Below are positions 35,101 through 42,975 of a stretch of DNA of 64,000 nucleotides, in pieces. The DNA comes from Polyangiaceae bacterium (lineage in GTDB: Bacteria > Myxococcota_A > Polyangia > Polyangiales > Polyangiaceae): the NCBI GenBank assembly GCA_041389725.1, contig JAWKRG010000004.1, positions 186,001-250,000 of the forward strand, given 5' to 3'. Within the stretch, counting starts at the first letter, position 1. Every line of letters begins with the position of its first letter. A program made the position numbers and the translations under genes. The notes under the pieces were generated by a model, which did not search any database, was not told the DNA's origin, and was given only the letters and a program-made list of their open reading frames with translations.

Positions 35101-38100
35101 GTTCGTTCGCTCCGCGTGGGAACGCTGAGCCTGCTCTTCGTGCTCGCCAGTATCGGCTGCGGCCCGAAGGAAGCTCCCGCGATTGCCGAAGTGCACCTGG
35201 CAGCATCGAGCATGATCGCCGTACCCGGAACGGACTTGTCGATCCGCGCGGGCCATCCGCGCATGTGGATCTTGCCAGAAGACGTCGAAGGCTTGCGCTG
35301 TCGTGCCGGCATCGTCGGTGGCCCCGATTGCGGGGCCAGCGCAGCGCTTTGGCAACGCATGCAGAAGGACATCGACGAAGAGGTGGCGAAGGGTTCAGGC
35401 ACGAAGACATCGCTGCATATTCACCGCATCGCGCTAGCGCACCTCTTGACCGGCGACACCAAGTACTGCGCCGCAGTCTCCACGCTGCTCGAGGCCCAGG
35501 CCGACACGGGAGCGATGGTGCGCGAAGGACAGGGGCCGGGGCGCGCCAGCACCCTCGCGATGGCCTACGACTGGTGCTACGACGAGCTTTCGTCCAGCAC
35601 GCGCGCCAAGGTCGGAGCCTATTTGCTGGAGAACGCAGCGGGCACGCCTTTCAACGGTGCCTATCCATGGTTTCCCGGCGAGAGCGCTGGGCTCTCCTAC
35701 GTCTTCTCGGTCTTCGGTGACGGCATCGACGACGCGCAGGCGGGCGAATTGCTCGCGGGTCACTATCGCGGCTTCCGCGAAGTGAATCTGCCCGCAACCA
35801 ATCAGACATACTGCGACGGCGGCGCAGACGGCTACGCGGGCGTGCGCGCCGACTACATGCGCAGCATGACCGAGCTGTTTGCGCGCAGCACGAGCTACAC
35901 TCAGGCCTTCGAGGATTCCGCCTTCGTGGCAAACCTAGGCAAGTTCTTCATTCATCGCACGCGCCCCGATGGCTACCTTTCGCGTGCGCCGGGGAAGAAC
36001 AACCTGACGGACATCGACGCCGTCAACTTCGCGGCTCAGAACGCGCTTCGCTACGGGGACGAGGGTGCGCAGTGGTTTGCGAAGCAGGCCTACGATCAGG
36101 ACGACACCAGCACGGACTGGCTGCAGCTGTTGTGGTTCGATCCCACGCTTCCCGCCAAGGACCCGGGTGATGGAGCCGAGGGCTGGCAGCCCGTTCATGA
36201 AGGCACCTGCAGCGGCATGTACTTCTTCCGTACGGACTGGTCAGCTTCGGCGATCCACGCCGGGTTCTTCAATGGTCCGGACTTCGTCGGTCACCACACC
36301 CAGAACCACTTCATCATTGCGCGCGGGGATGACAGCCTGCTGATCGACAGCGGCAATCGAAGTTCCGACTACGATCTCTCCTACGACACCTATTACAAGC
36401 GCTCCCTTGCCCACAACACCATCGCCATACTCGATCCCGACGAAGACTTCGGGGATGCACCGCTGGCGCCGGGCATTCACATCCCCAATGACGGTGGTCA
36501 GATCGCTGGCGACGAAGACGAAGGCTGCAAGCGATGGCCAGACGCTTGCACACCGAGCGGCAACGCTCCGGGCTACCGCGGCGAGGTCGTGGCGCATGGC
36601 GTCGAGTCGGGCAAGTACCGTTACGTCATGGGCGATGCGACGCCCGCCTACTCCGCCGAGAAGGCCAAGCGGGTCACTCGCGCCTTCGTAGAGCTCGATC
36701 CCGGGATCTTCGTCGTCTACGACCGAGTGGAGGTCACGCGACCGGGGTTGGCGACGAGCTTGTTCCTTCACATGATCGAGCAGCCCGCCCTCGACGACGG
36801 ATCCCTGGAAGTCCTCGCCGGGGATCTGGCCACGGGCGGTGTGTTCGAGAGTCACGACGCGGCGCAAGTGCTGGTGCGCTACGGGGACAGTGCGCTGTAT
36901 GCAAAGACGTTGCTGCCGCGGCAGGCGGTGCACCGCATCGTCGGAGGTGGCAACGCCGACGGCGCTGCCGTCAAGCAGTCAGACTTTCCCGAATACGCAT
37001 TCACTCACAGCACCAGCGCATCCTTCGAGTACGAAAACGGAGGCACGAACTGGACGCCCGAAAGCACCCAGTATCCATATGGTGCTGCTGCTCACTACGG
37101 TCGCAACGGGAGCACCAGCTCCACACCCCCCGGAAGCGAAGCCGGAGACTACCGCGTGGAGGTCCGCCCAGCGTCTGGCGAAGAAGGCGGCGAGTACCTG
37201 CAGGTGATGCAGGTGGGACTAGGCGACCCCATGACAGACGACAGCGGCCCTGAGTTCTCGGCTGACAGCGCCTTCTCTGCGACGACCTACAATGCCTACG
37301 GCTACGGCATGTATCGCGGGAACACGCACGCTGCCCATGCTGACGGAGCCGCGAGCGCGCAGTGGACCTTCGCCGTGGCTGACGCTGACGAGTACGAATT
37401 GGAAGTCTGGCTCGCCAAGCCCAACGATCGCACCCTGGCCAGCATGCGCTACACGCTGACTCAGCAAACCGAGAAGCTCGGCGCCGTGGTGGCGCAAGCG
37501 GACGGCAATGCCGCCTGGCGCAGCCTGGGTCGCATTCAGCTCGCCGCTGGGAACGCGACACTGACAGCGACTGCGGCGGAGACCATTGCAGACGCCTACG
37601 TGCTGGCCGATGCCGCGCGCCTGCGCCGCGTCGAGCCGACCTTCGACCGACTGCAAGCCTCCGCCGTGACGTCTGAGGACGGCGCTGCGACGGGCGCACT
37701 GATCGGCGCAGACTTGCTCGCCATCTTTGGCAGAAGCGACGAACCGTTGTCCGACATCGTTCTGCAGTTGGAAGCGACGCAGGGGCTGCGTGTTCGCGTC
37801 TTTGGCGCGAAGCCCAGCAGCGAGTTTTCCGTGGCTCACGACGGCAAACAGCTCACGATCAAGGCAGCCGCAGGCGGCGTTGCGACGAGCACCGCGGCCG
37901 GTGTGCTTGCCTTCAGCCTCGATGCGAGCTGCGTGGCCGACGGCAAACCTTGCAGCGGACTCGGTGACGATCCGCCGCTCGATCCCGGCGGAGCAGGTGG
38001 CGCGTCCGCCGCAGAAGACGATTCTCGCGGCTGCGCTTGTCGCACGCGCCCGGGCCGTTCTTCGGGGAACGCCGCAGCGTTGTTCGCCCTCCTTGTCCTC

Positions 38101-38145
38101 GTGTGGCGTCGACGCCGTCTTGAAACGCGGCCTCGACGCTCCTAG
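32104..38145 (+). CDS. Fused kelch MYXO-CTERM plus heparinase II/III-like MYXO-CTERM protein
   Basis: One open frame of 2013 residues that looks like two complete proteins without a stop between them. Part A (1-970) has a lipoprotein signal (LLLASVAC), a kelch propeller and Cys-rich CVDGSCC units like the minus-strand paralogue, then a full MYXO-CTERM (GCGCRTAGG, helix, RRRAVRRALR) at about 937-970. Part B carries its own Arg-rich signal and lipobox (LLFVLASIGC, Cys 1019), a heparinase II/III-like alpha/alpha toroid plus beta domain (HHTQNHFIIARGDDSLLIDSG), and a second MYXO-CTERM at the end (GCACRTRPG...WRRRR). In-frame GTG codons at 35065 and 35116 could start part B separately. The ATG has GGAGGAA upstream. 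Confidence 0.8.
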   Translation: MRKLTVALLLASVACSPTDSNQPTQTSAPSATAGVVLEAARQRFEIRKRPLWRSLESLQDGDGRSPIRGGAIPLRRAGDAWAGSVAGNARLRIPVQANAAVALEAGAAKLSFRLEGLRAAQGALHDGVVVYENAAQGDGGYFLRPTAKGVEDFLVLSREPDGGPRVRYRVEIDGATLRAEGQRLVAVDATERELFAMSGAEIIDAQGELRPTVLDAQCSAQGCDVDVSWAPDLRYPALLDPKWTDVKDEISNATRWGHSAIAIDSKTPNEELVVVVGGNPEYTKGCGEESSLPDGGSVVGCGMATFGVDLAGTVAAGIMGTEPELTSRWGGSTRFGTGILSVVGLPPAGAPSTPYFIDFHPTLPQLTTVEAPELNTARWGFAIATLDQCAYVFGGYSTNFEQTYERLCQGEATWRSESLKNGTGRRFATATNVAPSSGDEAILLVGGTTGGLYPVLVRGGVSSVEPTVSGALLPSGCSGNTCSLFSHGATRLDSKRVLISGGAHLPVKASTSIEAKDLPPDPESTGVCQEVSSNETLVFDASAGTWKAGPQLKAPRHGHAAVRLANGYVLVVGGLNCSVVGATPAPVSSPWAEACHPDSPSCEPIVKQPNVRGVLPSATATHGGRHVVTLFGAPLANKAKLVGAVFSLLDDGLACSSDYECVSGHCADGVCCNKACDGVCEACNATGVCEDVPEGSDPDSDCEQGDSECGLSGLCDGAGACALTRQEGDACGAPASCASNVFLSAKCHQGVCQDISRACGVFACESTGCSSTECADGGYWDGNGCVPKAPIGQSCGQDGQCGSGHCVDGSCCDTACTGTCESCKQGICTLLTTEETPASCIGMCTGKDSKCVKRPAGAACDDDAECNGGCYQGMCCDSACRDDGEECQTAADCGGGACSDGRCATACEQSSDCPASLTCSPERLCVAGDDSGDDLSGCGCRTAGGPRGQSHWGFVALLALAFGVRRRAVRRALRAGRALPVGRALRAVRAAERTARRAGVRSLRVGTLSLLFVLASIGCGPKEAPAIAEVHLAASSMIAVPGTDLSIRAGHPRMWILPEDVEGLRCRAGIVGGPDCGASAALWQRMQKDIDEEVAKGSGTKTSLHIHRIALAHLLTGDTKYCAAVSTLLEAQADTGAMVREGQGPGRASTLAMAYDWCYDELSSSTRAKVGAYLLENAAGTPFNGAYPWFPGESAGLSYVFSVFGDGIDDAQAGELLAGHYRGFREVNLPATNQTYCDGGADGYAGVRADYMRSMTELFARSTSYTQAFEDSAFVANLGKFFIHRTRPDGYLSRAPGKNNLTDIDAVNFAAQNALRYGDEGAQWFAKQAYDQDDTSTDWLQLLWFDPTLPAKDPGDGAEGWQPVHEGTCSGMYFFRTDWSASAIHAGFFNGPDFVGHHTQNHFIIARGDDSLLIDSGNRSSDYDLSYDTYYKRSLAHNTIAILDPDEDFGDAPLAPGIHIPNDGGQIAGDEDEGCKRWPDACTPSGNAPGYRGEVVAHGVESGKYRYVMGDATPAYSAEKAKRVTRAFVELDPGIFVVYDRVEVTRPGLATSLFLHMIEQPALDDGSLEVLAGDLATGGVFESHDAAQVLVRYGDSALYAKTLLPRQAVHRIVGGGNADGAAVKQSDFPEYAFTHSTSASFEYENGGTNWTPESTQYPYGAAAHYGRNGSTSSTPPGSEAGDYRVEVRPASGEEGGEYLQVMQVGLGDPMTDDSGPEFSADSAFSATTYNAYGYGMYRGNTHAAHADGAASAQWTFAVADADEYELEVWLAKPNDRTLASMRYTLTQQTEKLGAVVAQADGNAAWRSLGRIQLAAGNATLTATAAETIADAYVLADAARLRRVEPTFDRLQASAVTSEDGAATGALIGADLLAIFGRSDEPLSDIVLQLEATQGLRVRVFGAKPSSEFSVAHDGKQLTIKAAAGGVATSTAAGVLAFSLDASCVADGKPCSGLGDDPPLDPGGAGGASAAEDDSRGCACRTRPGRSSGNAAALFALLVLVWRRRRLETRPRRS

Positions 38146-38159
38146 AGTGGAAGGTGGTG

Positions 38160-39845
38160 ATGTCTTTGCGCGTCGCAAGTCGTTTGGGGATTTGCGTGCT
38201 CGCGCTGTTGGCAGGTACTTCGTTGGCGTCGCGCGCCCGCAGTGACGAAGGAACGGACGCGCGAGCGCGTGCCCTCGCCGAGTTCAAGCAAGGTGTCACG
38301 GAGCTCGACGCTGGCGACCCCGCTCGCGCGTTGGAGTACTTCGAGCGCTCGCGCAGCATTTACCCTTCGTGGCAGAACACGCTGAACTGCGCCGTGAGCC
38401 TGACGCGCCTCGGGCGCGAAGCCGAGGCGGCAGCGCGTCTGCAGGCAGTGCTGGATTTCGAGGACCTGCCGCCCGAGCGTCGCGAGTCCGTGAGCGCGGA
38501 GCTGGAGCGGCTTCTGCAACGACTCGGCAGTTTGAGCCTGAGCGTGCACCCGACGGATAGCACCGTGTCCGTCAACGGTCAGGTCGTCGCACCCGCCACC
38601 TTCGGTCGACCCTTGCGGCTGAGTCCAGGTCGATACGAGGTCCGTGCCTTCAAGGACGGCTTCGAACCGCTTCGACGCGAAGTGGTCGTCGAGCGAGGCA
38701 AGTTGGCAGCGTTGGAGTTGCGGCTCTCACGGCTGACGGCGGTCGCGTCGCTCCAAGTGAGCGCTGCCGGGGGCGAACAGCTGCAAGTGATCCTGGACGG
38801 GAACCGCATCGGCAACACGCCGTGGTCGGGGTTGGTCGCGCCGGGTACCCACACGGTGCAACTCCTCGGCAAGGGCAGAGGCACGGCGCCCACGTCGGTG
38901 AAGCTGTACGGCGGTCGACAGGAAACGCTCCGTCTCGAACCGGTCGCCGTGCGTTGCCGCGCAACCCTCGGCGCTCGGCCCGAGAGCGCGGAGATCGTGC
39001 TCGATGGTGTGTCTCTGGGCCAAGGCGGTTGGAGCAGCGAGCTGCCCTGTCGCGACTATCAACTCGAGGTCCGCGCGGCGGACCACCTGACTCAGCGGCG
39101 TACGCTCAGCCTTCGCGCGGGCGAGTCCGTCGTGGAGAAGTTCACCTTGGAGCGCGCCAACGTGCGCGTCGTGGACTCCACGTGGGAAGTCGAAGCGAAG
39201 GTCGGAGCGTTGGCCGCGCTCGGGCTGGGTGGTGATCTGCAGGACGGCTGCGACGGCAGCTGCAGCGCAGAATTCCCCTTCGGCGGACGTGCCGCATTGG
39301 GCGCGACGTTGCGGCTGCCTTCGGGAGTTGGGCTCGGAATGGACGTCAGCGGTGTGGTCCTGGGCATGGGTTGGAGCCAACGAGACACCGATCGTGCACA
39401 AGACGGTCCCACCCCAACGGTGGCGCGCCTGGACGACAGCGCGACGCTGCGCGCGGTGGGTGTGGTGCCTCGTCTCGGTTATCGCCATGGTCGCGACTGG
39501 TTGCTCGAAGCCAACCTGGGCGTTGGCGTGTGGCTCGGCTACCTGCGCCTGGAGCGCGCGGGCACCGTGAACGACCCTCCCGAGCGGCTGACCACGAAGC
39601 GCTTCGACTCGTCTGCTCTCTATGGCGTGGCCGAACCCGAGCTACGATTGTCACGCCGTTTTGGTGATTGGGATTTCGGGGTGAGCGCGTCCACGCCGAT
39701 CTTGCTGGCACTGCGCGCGCCGACCACGGAGGGCTTCACTCAGCGGGCTGGGCAAGTGAGCGTCAGCTACGTGCCGTCGGAGCAACTAACGGGCTCTTTG
39801 GTCTGGCTGGTCTCGTCGGGACTGTTCCTGCGACATACCTTCTGA
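38160..39845 (+). CDS. PEGA-domain protein with TPR start and C-terminal barrel
   Basis: About 561 residues with a signal peptide (to about SLASRARS). Residues 35-110 resemble a TPR (AEFKQGVTELDAGDPARALEYFERS). Three PEGA-like modules follow (SLSVHPTDSTVSVNGQ; LQVILDGNRIGNTPWSG; AEIVLDGVSLGQGGW), then a beta-barrel-like half ending WLVSSGLFLRHTF with a terminal Phe. It is probably an outer membrane protein carrying periplasmic PEGA modules. ATG 38160 is preceded by GGAAGG; GTG codons at 38154 and 38157 are alternatives. A TAGAGT box overlaps the stop of the fused gene. Confidence 0.75.
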   Translation: MSLRVASRLGICVLALLAGTSLASRARSDEGTDARARALAEFKQGVTELDAGDPARALEYFERSRSIYPSWQNTLNCAVSLTRLGREAEAAARLQAVLDFEDLPPERRESVSAELERLLQRLGSLSLSVHPTDSTVSVNGQVVAPATFGRPLRLSPGRYEVRAFKDGFEPLRREVVVERGKLAALELRLSRLTAVASLQVSAAGGEQLQVILDGNRIGNTPWSGLVAPGTHTVQLLGKGRGTAPTSVKLYGGRQETLRLEPVAVRCRATLGARPESAEIVLDGVSLGQGGWSSELPCRDYQLEVRAADHLTQRRTLSLRAGESVVEKFTLERANVRVVDSTWEVEAKVGALAALGLGGDLQDGCDGSCSAEFPFGGRAALGATLRLPSGVGLGMDVSGVVLGMGWSQRDTDRAQDGPTPTVARLDDSATLRAVGVVPRLGYRHGRDWLLEANLGVGVWLGYLRLERAGTVNDPPERLTTKRFDSSALYGVAEPELRLSRRFGDWDFGVSASTPILLALRAPTTEGFTQRAGQVSVSYVPSEQLTGSLVWLVSSGLFLRHTF

Positions 39846-39851
39846 GCAGGC

Positions 39852-41399
39852 CTACTTCCAATCCGTCGCTGGCGGCAGCCCGGGTTTTGGTGCCGGTGCC
39901 GGCGTCGGTTTTGGGGCAGCTGCGGGCGCGCCCATCGATGGACGCGTTGGCGCAGGGCGAGTCGTGGTTGTTCGCGTCGCCCAAGTCAGCTGCTCCGGAA
40001 TGGGGCCGGCCGCAGAGAGCACCACGCGATAGACTTGCTCTTGCCCTTGATGAGTCAGGGACACGGTCTTCACGCTGCCAATCTCCCCGCGCAGTTCCAG
40101 ACGGCCGTCCTTCAGCTCCGCGGGTTCGCCATCCACTCGAACGCGTGCCGCCTTGGGCATCACCGACACCGAGGCGGACATCGTCTTGGCCGCTTGGCTC
40201 GAAGTCGTCGGGGGGGCGACCGGACTTGGCAGCGATGACGCGCGCGGCGCGATGGCCGCGACAGGTGACACCGAGGCGCTTCCCGCGGCTGCAGGGGCTT
40301 CAGGAGAAAAGGTGCGGGGGATGGCCACGATCGCGATCAATCCCAGGGCGGCGGCAACACCAGCGAATCCCAAGAACTGGCGGCGCTTGGAGCTCACCTT
40401 GGGCACGGGCGCAGGCGCGCTTGACGCCGCGATGCTGCTCTCCGCAGGTGCCAATAGCGGTTCGATCACCGTCACTGCCTCGCGCTCCGGAGCAGGAGTG
40501 GGCTCGGCGGCCGCCAGATCGTGCGGGTGAACGGTCAAGTCGCTGCCAACGATGGCTTCGATGGCCGCGAGCATCTCCTGCGCGTCCGCGAAGCGATCTC
40601 GCGGCCGCCGCGACAAGGCCTTGTGCACCAACCTGTGTAGTGCATCCGACACGTTCGGCGCTCTCGCCAGTAGAGACGGCGCGTCCCGCGTGGAAATCGC
40701 GACGATCAACTGGCCCGGCGCGCTGATGTCGTCGAAGGGCGTGCCTCCTGCCAAGCAGCGATACAGCACGATGCCGAGCGCCCACACATCCGTGCGGGCA
40801 TCCACGTTCTTCAAGCCTTGGGCTTGTTCCGGCGACATGTAGCGCGGCGTGCCCAAGTGATTGCCGGTCTTCGTCAGATCTTCGCCAACCGTGTCCTCGG
40901 TGACCTTCGCGATGCCAAAGTCGAGGACTTTGACCACGAGGCTGCCATCGGCGCGCCGGGCCACGAAGATGTTGCCTGGTTTGATGTCGCGGTGCACGAC
41001 GCCCGCGGCATGGGCACTGGCCAAGCCTCGACAGGCTTGGCCCACCAAGCGCAAGGCCAGATGGGGTTCCAGGGTTCCCTTTTCTCCGAGTAGCTCTTTG
41101 AGGTCCTGGCCGCTCAGCAGCTCCATGGCAATGAACGGCAACTCGCGCTCCGTGTCACGCCCCGCGTCGAGGACTTGCACCACGTGCGGGGTGTCCAGCT
41201 TGCCGATCACGCGCGCTTCGCGACGGAAGCGCTCGAGCCATACCTCGCGATCCTCGGGGCCGTCGCCGAGCTCGCGAATCACCTTCAAAGCAACGATGCG
41301 GCCCGTTTCGACGTGCTCCGCTCGGTACACCTCGCCCATGCCCCCTTGGGCCAGCGGTTCCAACACGCGGTAACGCTCAGCGACGACGACGCTGGCCAC
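39852..41399 (-). CDS. Pkn-type transmembrane Ser/Thr protein kinase
   Basis: A 515-residue kinase. The domain starts almost at the N-terminus: glycine loop LAQGGMGEVY, Lys 39 in ALKV, catalytic loop VHRDIKPGN with Asp 138, DFG at 160-162 and GTPRYMSPEQ. A linker leads to one transmembrane helix (FLGFAGVAAALGLIAIVAI) and an extracytoplasmic Pro/Ala-rich tail with a PEGA-like strand pair (ARVRVDGEPAELKDG). The GTG start at 41399 is fixed by the promoter upstream; the open frame beyond it overlaps the divergent operon and is not coding. Likely targets include the FHA activator. Confidence 0.9.
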   Translation of the reverse strand: MASVVVAERYRVLEPLAQGGMGEVYRAEHVETGRIVALKVIRELGDGPEDREVWLERFRREARVIGKLDTPHVVQVLDAGRDTERELPFIAMELLSGQDLKELLGEKGTLEPHLALRLVGQACRGLASAHAAGVVHRDIKPGNIFVARRADGSLVVKVLDFGIAKVTEDTVGEDLTKTGNHLGTPRYMSPEQAQGLKNVDARTDVWALGIVLYRCLAGGTPFDDISAPGQLIVAISTRDAPSLLARAPNVSDALHRLVHKALSRRPRDRFADAQEMLAAIEAIVGSDLTVHPHDLAAAEPTPAPEREAVTVIEPLLAPAESSIAASSAPAPVPKVSSKRRQFLGFAGVAAALGLIAIVAIPRTFSPEAPAAAGSASVSPVAAIAPRASSLPSPVAPPTTSSQAAKTMSASVSVMPKAARVRVDGEPAELKDGRLELRGEIGSVKTVSLTHQGQEQVYRVVLSAAGPIPEQLTWATRTTTTRPAPTRPSMGAPAAAPKPTPAPAPKPGLPPATDWK

Positions 41400-41406
41400 G
41401 ATGCCA

Positions 41407-41435
41407 AGGCTATCCGGCGCGGAGTTCGAAATCAA
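41407..41435 (-). promoter_or_regulatory. Promoter TTGATT-N17-TAGCCT of the kinase gene
   Basis: TTGATT (-35) and TAGCCT (-10) on the minus strand are spaced by 17 bases, and the -10 ends seven bases before the GTG. This is the best complete sigma-70 type promoter among the leaderless-type starts. Confidence 0.6.
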
Positions 41436-41474
41436 CGAAGCTCGTTGTCTGCCGGGCAGCGCTCCACCTACACG

Positions 41475-41493
41475 CGTTGCCACGAAGGCAACG
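41475..41493. promoter_or_regulatory. CGTTGCC-N5-GGCAACG dyad
   Basis: A perfect 7-base inverted repeat (spacer ACGAA) between the kinase and the lipoprotein operon. Its arms are identical to those of the dyad at 32014-32032. Confidence 0.5.
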
Positions 41494-41550
41494 TCACCCT
41501 GGCGAAATGCGAAACAAACGCTCGGCACGCCCAATGCAATGTGCCTCGGC

Positions 41551-42972
41551 ATGTGGAAACGAACCGGTCTGTTCTGTGCGTTGTTGGTGCAGTTTGCTTT
41601 TGCCTGCTCGGCGAGAGGGCTGGACGACCTGTCTTCCGGGAATGGGCCTGGTGCGTCTGGGAGTGGCGCAGTCGACGCGGGCTCAGGCGGCGCCGCAGGC
41701 AGCCACACCGGCGGAACCGGGGGTGAAGCTTGGCCCTGTGGCCCCACGCAGAAGCAGTGTGCAAGCGAGTGCGTGAACGTGGACGACCCCACCACGGGCT
41801 GCAGTGACACCAGCTGTGGGGCGTGCATCGTCCCCAACGCGGTTGCAGCCTGCGCTCCCGCTTGCGCCGTTGGCAGTTGCAGCACGGGCTACGCAGATTG
41901 CGACGGCAGTGCTGGCAATGGCTGCGAGATCAACGTGAACACCGACCCGAACAACTGCGGTGGTTGCGGCACCGCTTGCGCCGCGAATCAAGTCTGCTCC
42001 GATGGCAAATGCGTGACGTCGTGCTCATCCGGGCACACGACCTGCGGTGGTTCCTGCGTCGATCTGAGCAACGACAGCCAGCACTGCGGTGCGTGCGGCG
42101 TGGATTGCCTTGGTGGCGCGTGCAGCGACGGCAAGTGTGCCCCTGCCGTGTTGGCCACGGGGCTGCAGAACCCGAACTCGCTCGCGCTCACTTCGTCGCG
42201 GCTCTACTGGACCAGCGGGGTGGCTCCGGCGGGCCAGGTGCGGTCGTTGGATCTGGCCAATCCGTCGTCGAGCAAGGTGGAGGCGCTGCAGCTCGAGAAG
42301 CCGGGCGGACTCAACTTGCTGAATGGCGAGTTGTTCTGGTTCGAGTCGCAAGGACTTCGCCGCATGCTGTTGGGGGGTGACGTCGAGGACTCGGTGTTCG
42401 CGGCGGATCCGACAACCTTGGTCGTCGAAGACTACATCTATTTCGGAACGGCCGCGGGACGCTTGTTTCGCGCGCCGCTGGGCGGTGGAACGAAGCAGAT
42501 CCTCTACGAGGACCTCGTTCACGGTCCGATTCAAGGATTGTCTGTGGGCGCGACGAATCTCTATTTCATCCAGGCCGGCACTATCTATCGAATGCCCAAG
42601 ACTGGCGGCACTGCAGCAGGCGTTGCAGGCGCCCAACCGTCCACCGGTGCCGGCTTGCTCGTCGGCAGCGACTACTTCTTTGCGAATCCAACCATCGTGT
42701 ACATGATTGGAACGGGTAATCAAAAAACGGCCGCAGCCGCTCAGTCACTACCCTGGGCTTTCGCCTACGATGGCAAGGACCTGTACTGGGTGAACAAGAA
42801 TGATGAGACGAAGGGCTCGGTGGTGCGTCTACGTCCGCCCTTCGGACAGAGTTCACCCGAGGTCATCGCCACCGGTCAGGCGGAACCCATCGCAATTGCG
42901 GTCGATGGCACGGCGGTCTACTGGGCCAACTCGGGCACGGGAGAGATCCTGCGTCTGGTGAAGGGGAACTGA
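41551..42972 (+). CDS. Cys-rich beta-propeller lipoprotein
   Basis: About 473 residues. The signal ends LLVQFAFAC, followed by a Gly/Ser/Ala tether. Residues about 55-170 are Cys-rich with repeated CGGCG and CGACGVDC units. The rest is a beta-propeller of repeated strands (RLYWTSGVAPAGQ, YIYFGTAAGRLF, DLYWVNKND, AVYWANSGTGEIL), as in DUF5050-like proteins. The start is ATG 41551 or ATG 41539. It is the first gene of a four-gene unit, with only three bases before the next start. Confidence 0.75.
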   Translation: MWKRTGLFCALLVQFAFACSARGLDDLSSGNGPGASGSGAVDAGSGGAAGSHTGGTGGEAWPCGPTQKQCASECVNVDDPTTGCSDTSCGACIVPNAVAACAPACAVGSCSTGYADCDGSAGNGCEINVNTDPNNCGGCGTACAANQVCSDGKCVTSCSSGHTTCGGSCVDLSNDSQHCGACGVDCLGGACSDGKCAPAVLATGLQNPNSLALTSSRLYWTSGVAPAGQVRSLDLANPSSSKVEALQLEKPGGLNLLNGELFWFESQGLRRMLLGGDVEDSVFAADPTTLVVEDYIYFGTAAGRLFRAPLGGGTKQILYEDLVHGPIQGLSVGATNLYFIQAGTIYRMPKTGGTAAGVAGAQPSTGAGLLVGSDYFFANPTIVYMIGTGNQKTAAAAQSLPWAFAYDGKDLYWVNKNDETKGSVVRLRPPFGQSSPEVIATGQAEPIAIAVDGTAVYWANSGTGEILRLVKGN

Positions 42973-42975
42973 GCC

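Noticed and set aside
41400..41885. N-terminal extension of the kinase to 41885
   Set aside because: It would overlap the divergent lipoprotein gene; the kinase domain begins right after GTG 41399, which has a good promoter.
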